From Pseudomonas linyingensis (GTDB lineage: Bacteria > Pseudomonadota > Gammaproteobacteria > Pseudomonadales > Pseudomonadaceae): 42,249 nucleotides of DNA. The stretch is taken from contig NZ_FNZE01000026.1 in assembly GCF_900109175.1 (NCBI RefSeq), forward strand, positions 1 through 42,249, given 5' to 3'. The notes beneath the pieces are model-generated. The model ran no database searches and was not told the origin of the DNA. It worked only from the letters and a program-made list of their open reading frames with translations. Below are positions 37,510 to 42,249 of the stretch, piece after piece; within the stretch, counting starts at the first letter, position 1, and each line of letters starts with the position of its first letter. Made by a program: the position numbers and the translations under genes.

Positions 37510-39621
37510 TCAGAAGCTGGCCTCGCGCACCACGATCGCCAGCGCATTGCGCAGGTAATGCCATGCCGGTGCCTCCCAGCGTGCATGCACCACCACGTGG
37601 CCGCGCCAGGACTGTCCGTCGAGACTGCCCAGTGGCGAATCGACGGCCAGCGTGACGCGATAGACGGCATGCTCAGGCACCAACTGGTCGTTACGCGGAC
37701 GGGTCAGAATGTGTCCGCCAGCGTCGGCCGCGAGCATGCCTGTGTTCAGCACCCGCGAAGCATCCGTATCGATGTTGGTGACCCGCAGGGTAAGGAGTGG
37801 GCCGTCTCCGGCATCGGCCATGAACAGCCCGCGATCGCCGTCCCGGATACGCTTGACGGCCGACTCGTCCAGATAGGTTTCCACCAGATTGCCTTGCTGG
37901 CCGACCAGCAGGGCAATCGGCTCCTTGGCAGCTAGCCACTGCCCATCATGCAGGTCGGGGTCCACGTCACGCAGGCGCCCGGCGAAGGGAGCCTTGGGCG
38001 CGTAGCGACTCAGCTCCTCGTCGAGGCTGGCCAGTTCTGCCGTGGCGGTGGCCAGTTCTTCCTGGCTGCTTTGCAGGCGTGCGCGCGACTCGGCGCCGAA
38101 GCCGGCCGAGGCGGCCTGCCAGCGCAGCGCCTCGATGCGAGCCAGCAGACCCTCGCGGCGCAGTTGCAGTTCTGGGGTGGCCAGGCGGATCAGCTCCGCG
38201 CCGGCCGTCACCGCTTGGCCTTCGCTCAAGGCAAAGCGTGCAACCTGAGCGGGGCCGGGAGCGAACAATGGCCAGATCTCGACCGGCCGCAGCACGCCGC
38301 TGGAATGCACCCGCCCGGGCCAGGGCACCAGCAACAGGGCGATCAGGCCGAGCAGCAGCACGAAGCTGAGCCGGCCGCGTCGGTGGGTGCGGATGAGGGG
38401 CCAGCGCTGGTGCCAGGCCTGCAGTTCATGGCGGATGGGCATGGCGATGAACCAGACGATTTCCACGATAAAGAGAAAGATCCCGACAATTTTGATGAAG
38501 AAGTGGTAGACCAGTACGGCGATGCCGAGGAACACTACCAGTCGGTAAATCCAGGTCGCCCAGGCAAAGGCGATCAGCCCGATTTCGCGCGGCCGGGAGA
38601 AATGTTCGGGACGCTCCTCGCCGAGTGCGAACAGCCACTCGCGCAGCTTCCAGCGTGCCAGGGCGAAGCTGCGCTCATGCAGGTTGGGCATGTCCAGCCA
38701 GTCGGCGATGATGAAGTAGCCGTCGAAGCGCATGAACGGACTGGCGTTGATTGCCAGGGTGGCGACCCAACTGGTGGTGGCCAGCACGAAGGCTGCCGAG
38801 CGCAACTCGCCGTCGGGCAGCAGCGCCCAGGCGAGGGTGGCCCAAGCGGCGATCACCAGCTCAGTTAGGATGCCGGCTGCGGCGACCTGCAGGCGCTGCC
38901 AGCGACTGGTGAGCCGCCAGGTTTCGTTGGTGTCGGTATAGGCCATCGGCCACAGCACTAAAAAGGCCACGCCCATGGTCGGCACGCGACAACCGAAGCG
39001 CTTGGCGGTAAAGGCATGGCCCAGCTCATGCAACAGCTTGACCAGCACCAGCGCCACGCCATAGGCCGCGAGGCCTTCCCAACTGAAGGTATCGACCAGC
39101 GAGGCGAAGAAGCCGTCCCACTGGCGCACGATTTGGGACAGACCCAGGGTCAGGGCCAGCAGCGTCAGCAGAGCGAAGCTGCGGGTATAGAGCAGGCCGG
39201 CCAGGTGCTGCCAGCGACCGAGCCAGGCATCCGGGCGCCACAGCGGCACGCGGAAGAACAGATAGTGGTGCAGCAGCCACTTCAGGCGGCTGCCCTCCTG
39301 GCGTGCCCGCCGCTCGGCCAGGTGGCGCGCGCTGTCCCGGCCGGCGGGCTTGAGCAGTTGGTTATCGAGCAGGAAGCGTGCGACTTGCTGCACGTCCTCG
39401 CCGCTCAGCTGCAGAGTGGTACTCACCCCGATCGCCTCGGCAATCGCCGCGGGGTCATCGAACGACCAGCGCTGCAGGATCTCGAAGGTGGGCCAGTCGA
39501 TGCTGAAGAAACGATTGCGCACCGGGTCGTGCAGCGTCCAGCTCGGCTGGCCATCGGCCATGATGGGACCAGGCAGCAGGTCCAGCTCCTCGCGCAGTTG
39601 CGGCAGGCCCACGGTTACCAC
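37510..39621 (-). CDS. Site-2-protease (M50) / HlyD membrane-fusion hybrid protein
   Basis: A 703-residue membrane protein with three parts. Residues about 25-95 ([22 protein letters not shown] and following) look like a small winged-helix, PqqD-like domain. Residues about 140-440 form a polytopic peptidase M50 core with zinc motif HELGH (198-202) in a membrane helix and a second motif [12 protein letters not shown] (292-303) whose Asp300 would be the third ligand. After a last helix (about 418-434), residues 440-700 are a HlyD-type adaptor: a lipoyl-like half around [20 protein letters not shown], a coiled coil (490-540), then [23 protein letters not shown] 39621 overlaps the preceding stop by 7 bp, so the gene is coupled to the HlyD-like gene. 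A role in processing or exporting the VCBS protein is inferred. Confidence 0.85.
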   Translation of the reverse strand: MVTVGLPQLREELDLLPGPIMADGQPSWTLHDPVRNRFFSIDWPTFEILQRWSFDDPAAIAEAIGVSTTLQLSGEDVQQVARFLLDNQLLKPAGRDSARHLAERRARQEGSRLKWLLHHYLFFRVPLWRPDAWLGRWQHLAGLLYTRSFALLTLLALTLGLSQIVRQWDGFFASLVDTFSWEGLAAYGVALVLVKLLHELGHAFTAKRFGCRVPTMGVAFLVLWPMAYTDTNETWRLTSRWQRLQVAAAGILTELVIAAWATLAWALLPDGELRSAAFVLATTSWVATLAINASPFMRFDGYFIIADWLDMPNLHERSFALARWKLREWLFALGEERPEHFSRPREIGLIAFAWATWIYRLVVFLGIAVLVYHFFIKIVGIFLFIVEIVWFIAMPIRHELQAWHQRWPLIRTHRRGRLSFVLLLGLIALLLVPWPGRVHSSGVLRPVEIWPLFAPGPAQVARFALSEGQAVTAGAELIRLATPELQLRREGLLARIEALRWQAASAGFGAESRARLQSSQEELATATAELASLDEELSRYAPKAPFAGRLRDVDPDLHDGQWLAAKEPIALLVGQQGNLVETYLDESAVKRIRDGDRGLFMADAGDGPLLTLRVTNIDTDASRVLNTGMLAADAGGHILTRPRNDQLVPEHAVYRVTLAVDSPLGSLDGQSWRGHVVVHARWEAPAWHYLRNALAIVVREASF

Positions 39622-40979
39622 CCGATCGTCGTGCGAATGCTAGCCAGCGGTCGGCGTAGCATCCAGTAGGCCAGCGGCACCCAGCGGCCACGCAACTTGG
39701 CGCTGCCCTTGAGGCCGACGCGGTGCCCGGTCGGCTCGGCGAGACGGGCACGCAGGCGGTAGGCGTAGCTTCCGTCCGGGCGTTGCACGGCGTCATGGGC
39801 CAGATAGCGCAGGTTCGCCTGCACCGGATCGAGCGGGCTGGCGTTCAGGTACAGGCTGAGCGCTGCGGCCTCCTCCAGGGGAATGGCGTCGGCCAGCGGC
39901 ACCCAGGCTTCCACTTCGACATCTCCGGGCGTGGCGATGCGCATGATGCGCTCGCCCACGGTGACTGGCCGGCCGATCCACTCGGAGGGGTCGTCGAACA
40001 ACGCAATGCCGTCGCGTGGCGCCAGTACCCGTGCACGACTCAATTGATCGGTGATGAACACCACTTCCGTGCGTTTCTCCTCGATCTTGCCGGTGAGCAC
40101 GGCGAGTTGAGCCTTGGACTTGGGATCGAGCAGCGCCTGCTGCATGGTCTGCCGGTACTCGGTTTCGGCCGTCGCCAGCGCCTGGCGGGCGACCTCCAGG
40201 CGCGACTGGATCAGTGCCTCGTCAAAACCGAACAGCGGCTGACCCTGGTTGACCTCCTGGTTGGGTTGGACATGGAAGGTGTCGATCACGCCCTCCAGGG
40301 GCGCGCGGATCACCGCCGGATGCGCCGGAACCAGCTCGCCGGGGGCGAGCACGCTCAGGCGCACGGGCAACATAGCGATAAGCACGCCCGCTAAGGTCCA
40401 GCGCAACGGCGTCGACCGCCACCAGCGCCGCCTGGCTTCGGCAACCTGCGCTTTGTGACGGCCCCATGGCCAGCGTGCCGGTACCTGGCGCGACTGCCAG
40501 GCATGCCGCCAAATATCCGCCCATTCGGCCAGCAGGGCCTGCTCCCGATCCGTCCACGGCAGGTCGCGGGCCAGCAGCAATCCGCCGTCGGCAGGTGCCC
40601 GCCCGCCCTCGTCACTGTCGTCGGCCAGCCCCAGCCACAGAGCGTGGCGCGGCAGCCATTCGGCCCACTCCGTGCCGAGCGGCTCGGGCAGCGAGGCGGC
40701 ATCGACCCGGGCAACCGCCGGTGCGTTGTCGGCCAAGTGCCGGCAGGCCTTGGCCAGCCACTGTGCGTAGGGCACGTTGGCCTCGACCTGGATCACCCCG
40801 GACAGACTGGCGATGCCTTGCCTGGACGACCACAGCGCCGCCTGGCGATAGGGCACCAGCTGGTGGCTGTCGTTCACCGCGATGAACTCAAGCTCGCGTA
40901 CGGATGCGGCATGCCGCACCCGGCGTCCCAGCTCGAGCAGTACCGCCAACGGGTTGGTTTCCTGCACGACGTGCTCCAT
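39615..40979 (-). CDS. HlyD-family adaptor with an N-terminal GAF-like domain
   Basis: A 454-residue protein. Residues about 8-165 are cytoplasmic and resemble a GAF domain ([57 protein letters not shown]). A single membrane helix follows (about 193-215, [21 protein letters not shown]). The periplasmic part is a HlyD/membrane-fusion adaptor: [28 protein letters not shown], a coiled coil (about 265-330), then [25 protein letters not shown] 40979 overlaps the stop of the VCBS protein (TGATG), so the three genes form one coupled unit. No ABC ATPase or TolC-like gene is in the window; they may lie beyond the right edge. An adaptor of a dedicated export system is likely. Confidence 0.85.
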   Translation of the reverse strand: MEHVVQETNPLAVLLELGRRVRHAASVRELEFIAVNDSHQLVPYRQAALWSSRQGIASLSGVIQVEANVPYAQWLAKACRHLADNAPAVARVDAASLPEPLGTEWAEWLPRHALWLGLADDSDEGGRAPADGGLLLARDLPWTDREQALLAEWADIWRHAWQSRQVPARWPWGRHKAQVAEARRRWWRSTPLRWTLAGVLIAMLPVRLSVLAPGELVPAHPAVIRAPLEGVIDTFHVQPNQEVNQGQPLFGFDEALIQSRLEVARQALATAETEYRQTMQQALLDPKSKAQLAVLTGKIEEKRTEVVFITDQLSRARVLAPRDGIALFDDPSEWIGRPVTVGERIMRIATPGDVEVEAWVPLADAIPLEEAAALSLYLNASPLDPVQANLRYLAHDAVQRPDGSYAYRLRARLAEPTGHRVGLKGSAKLRGRWVPLAYWMLRRPLASIRTTIGW

Positions 40980-42249
40980 CAAAGTGCCTGCACCTTGGCC
41001 GCGGTCTTGGCGGCCGGCAGGTCGGCGAGAGCGAATGCCGGTCGCTTGGCGGCCATGCGCAGTTGCTCGCTGAGCCCCGCGCGACCATTGCCGGTGGTTG
41101 CGCTCGGTTTCTCGCCGACGCTGATGCGGAACAACGCGCTCACTTCGCGGCCCTGACTGTCGCGGGCGATCACCTTGACGGTCAGATCACCATGGAAGCC
41201 ATCAGGTGCCATTACCTCGAACTTTCCGGTCATCGGGTTGAAGATCACCCAGGGTGGCAATTGCTCGCCATTGGCCTGCATGGCTGCCAGCACCACGCGT
41301 GCTTGAGGATCGGTATGCACGAAGGCGTCGTAGGGGATCGAGAAGCTGCTCGCCGCCCCCGCATCAGCGTACTGGTCGCCCATGCCGCGGTAGATCGTCA
41401 GTGTCGGCTCGGGCGCATCCATCACAACCACGCGGAAGCCGGTAGTGCTGGTGTAGACGTCGCTGAAGGCGGCGCTCTGCATCGAGCCGAGGTCCAGCGC
41501 TCCGAGGCCGGTGACCATCGGCTTGGCATCCGCCAGCGCCGCCTGCAGTGCCGGGCTGTTGACGATGGCCGGAGCCGGAATGGGAGCCGGATTCGGGCTG
41601 CTGGGCGCGGCAGGCGGTTCGCTAGCCTGCGGCGGCGTGATCGGCGCCGGCGCCTGAGGCTGAGCGGGCGGCACGTCATCCAGGCCGCGGACGCTGACCT
41701 CGACCACTCGCGAGGTGCCGTCGAGAGTCTGGACGGTGAAGCGCTCGCTCATCGTCTCGCTGCTGGTCAGGCGCTGCACATGGCGGGCGTCGTTATCCAG
41801 GAGGTAGGTCCAGTTGCCGTCGACATCGATGGCGAAGGTGCCATAGCTGCCTGCGACGGCCTGCTGGGCGACGAAGGCAGCCTGGCCACTGTCGGCATCG
41901 TTGACCTGCAACCGGCCTGCGGTCGCCAGGGTGGTGTCCTCTTGCACGCTGCCGCTGCCGCTGCCGCCGATCACGGCGGCGTCGTTGACGCCGGTGATGG
42001 TGACCACCACCTCGTGCCCGGTGCCGTCGAGGGCCTTGACGGTGAAGGTCTCGACCTTGGTCTGGCCGGCCTGGAGGTACTGCACGGCGGCGTTGGCGAC
42101 GCTGTAGGTCCAGGCGCCGCTCTCGTCGATGCTCAGGCTGCCGAGGGCGCCCTGGCTGGCGACGATGCCGGAGGTCTGGAACGTGGCTTCGCCCGTGTCG
42201 GCGTCCGTGATGGACAGGGAGCCGGAGTCGGTGAGGTTCGGGTTGCTGG
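40979..42249 (-). CDS. Giant VCBS-repeat surface protein, C-terminal part (N-terminus outside window)
   Basis: The minus-strand frame is open from the right edge to the TGA at 40979-40981, giving the last 422 residues. It starts inside a VCBS repeat, followed by another (ITGVNDAAVIGGSGSGSVQED, then VDGNWTYLLDNDARHVQ and SERFTVQTLDGTSRVVEVSV). A Pro/Ala-rich linker follows (PPAQPQAPAPITPPQA), then a cadherin-like Ig domain (SIPYDAFVHTDPQARVVLAAM, PPWVIFNPMTGKFEV) and a basic tail (LSEQLRMAAKRPAFALADL) ending KVQAL. Repeats of this kind build long adhesins. No glycine-rich RTX nonapeptides are present in the visible C-terminus, unlike LapA-type substrates of type I secretion. Coupled downstream to two HlyD-type genes. 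Confidence 0.88.
   Translation of the reverse strand, partial: SNPNLTDSGSLSITDADTGEATFQTSGIVASQGALGSLSIDESGAWTYSVANAAVQYLQAGQTKVETFTVKALDGTGHEVVVTITGVNDAAVIGGSGSGSVQEDTTLATAGRLQVNDADSGQAAFVAQQAVAGSYGTFAIDVDGNWTYLLDNDARHVQRLTSSETMSERFTVQTLDGTSRVVEVSVRGLDDVPPAQPQAPAPITPPQASEPPAAPSSPNPAPIPAPAIVNSPALQAALADAKPMVTGLGALDLGSMQSAAFSDVYTSTTGFRVVVMDAPEPTLTIYRGMGDQYADAGAASSFSIPYDAFVHTDPQARVVLAAMQANGEQLPPWVIFNPMTGKFEVMAPDGFHGDLTVKVIARDSQGREVSALFRISVGEKPSATTGNGRAGLSEQLRMAAKRPAFALADLPAAKTAAKVQAL

Noticed and set aside
37176-37670. A 164-residue minus-strand open frame after the kinase
   Set aside because: Half of it overlaps the M50-HlyD gene in another frame; no homology, ribosome-binding site or domain recognised.

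Overview
The window is high-GC chromosomal DNA that reads as Pseudomonas (Gammaproteobacteria). The block argF-ABC ATPase, grxD, bfr/bfd, rnt-pyrC, argG, gloA keeps an order familiar from P. aeruginosa, and OprD and DUF2790 proteins are typical of the genus. I saw no tRNA, rRNA, CRISPR array or intact insertion sequence.

Left part (1-7.6 kb): the 3' end of an OprD-family porin, a complete TRAP transporter (substrate-binding protein and both permeases), and the divergent metR/metE pair. Next comes a small patch with signs of transfer and decay (7.6-10.6 kb): an SDR and an MDR oxidoreductase, the 3' remnant of an alpha/beta-hydrolase with an apparent internal deletion, a divergent HxlR-type regulator with three phased ACTATC repeats in front of it, and a frameshifted IS5-type transposase scrap.

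Catabolic island (10.6-20.0 kb): a meta-cleavage pathway of the E. coli mhp type (mhpR, B, C, D, F, E, T). The usual single-component hydroxylase MhpA is missing. An HsaA-like acyl-CoA-dehydrogenase-fold monooxygenase and its flavin reductase sit between mhpB and mhpC instead. Two near-identical operator/promoter modules (GTGCAC-N3-GTGCAC with similarly spaced -10 boxes) lie before mhpB and before mhpD, with an intrinsic terminator between them. The cluster therefore looks like two transcription units under one MhpR regulator: ring hydroxylation, cleavage and hydrolysis, then C5 processing and uptake.

Middle (20-33.7 kb): glpD, ybaK (its conserved start codon is ATA here) and glpK; a porin/PilJ-domain pair behind a strong sigma-54-like promoter; argF with an ABC ATPase; monothiol glutaredoxin; bacterioferritin (an unusual Asp at position 130) and its ferredoxin Bfd behind a Fur-like box; rnt-pyrC; argG; gloA.

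Right part (33.7-42.2 kb): a DUF2790 protein; an exported 5-hydroxyisourate hydrolase and an exported HbpS/GlcG-family protein, divergent from an OmpR-type response regulator/histidine kinase pair across one ATTAC-N6-GTAAT box, which suggests a periplasmic redox or copper stress module; and a translationally coupled set running off the right edge. That set encodes a VCBS-repeat giant surface protein, a HlyD-like protein with a GAF-like N-terminus, and a site-2-protease (M50)/HlyD fusion. It is the best candidate for a poorly described export or processing system.
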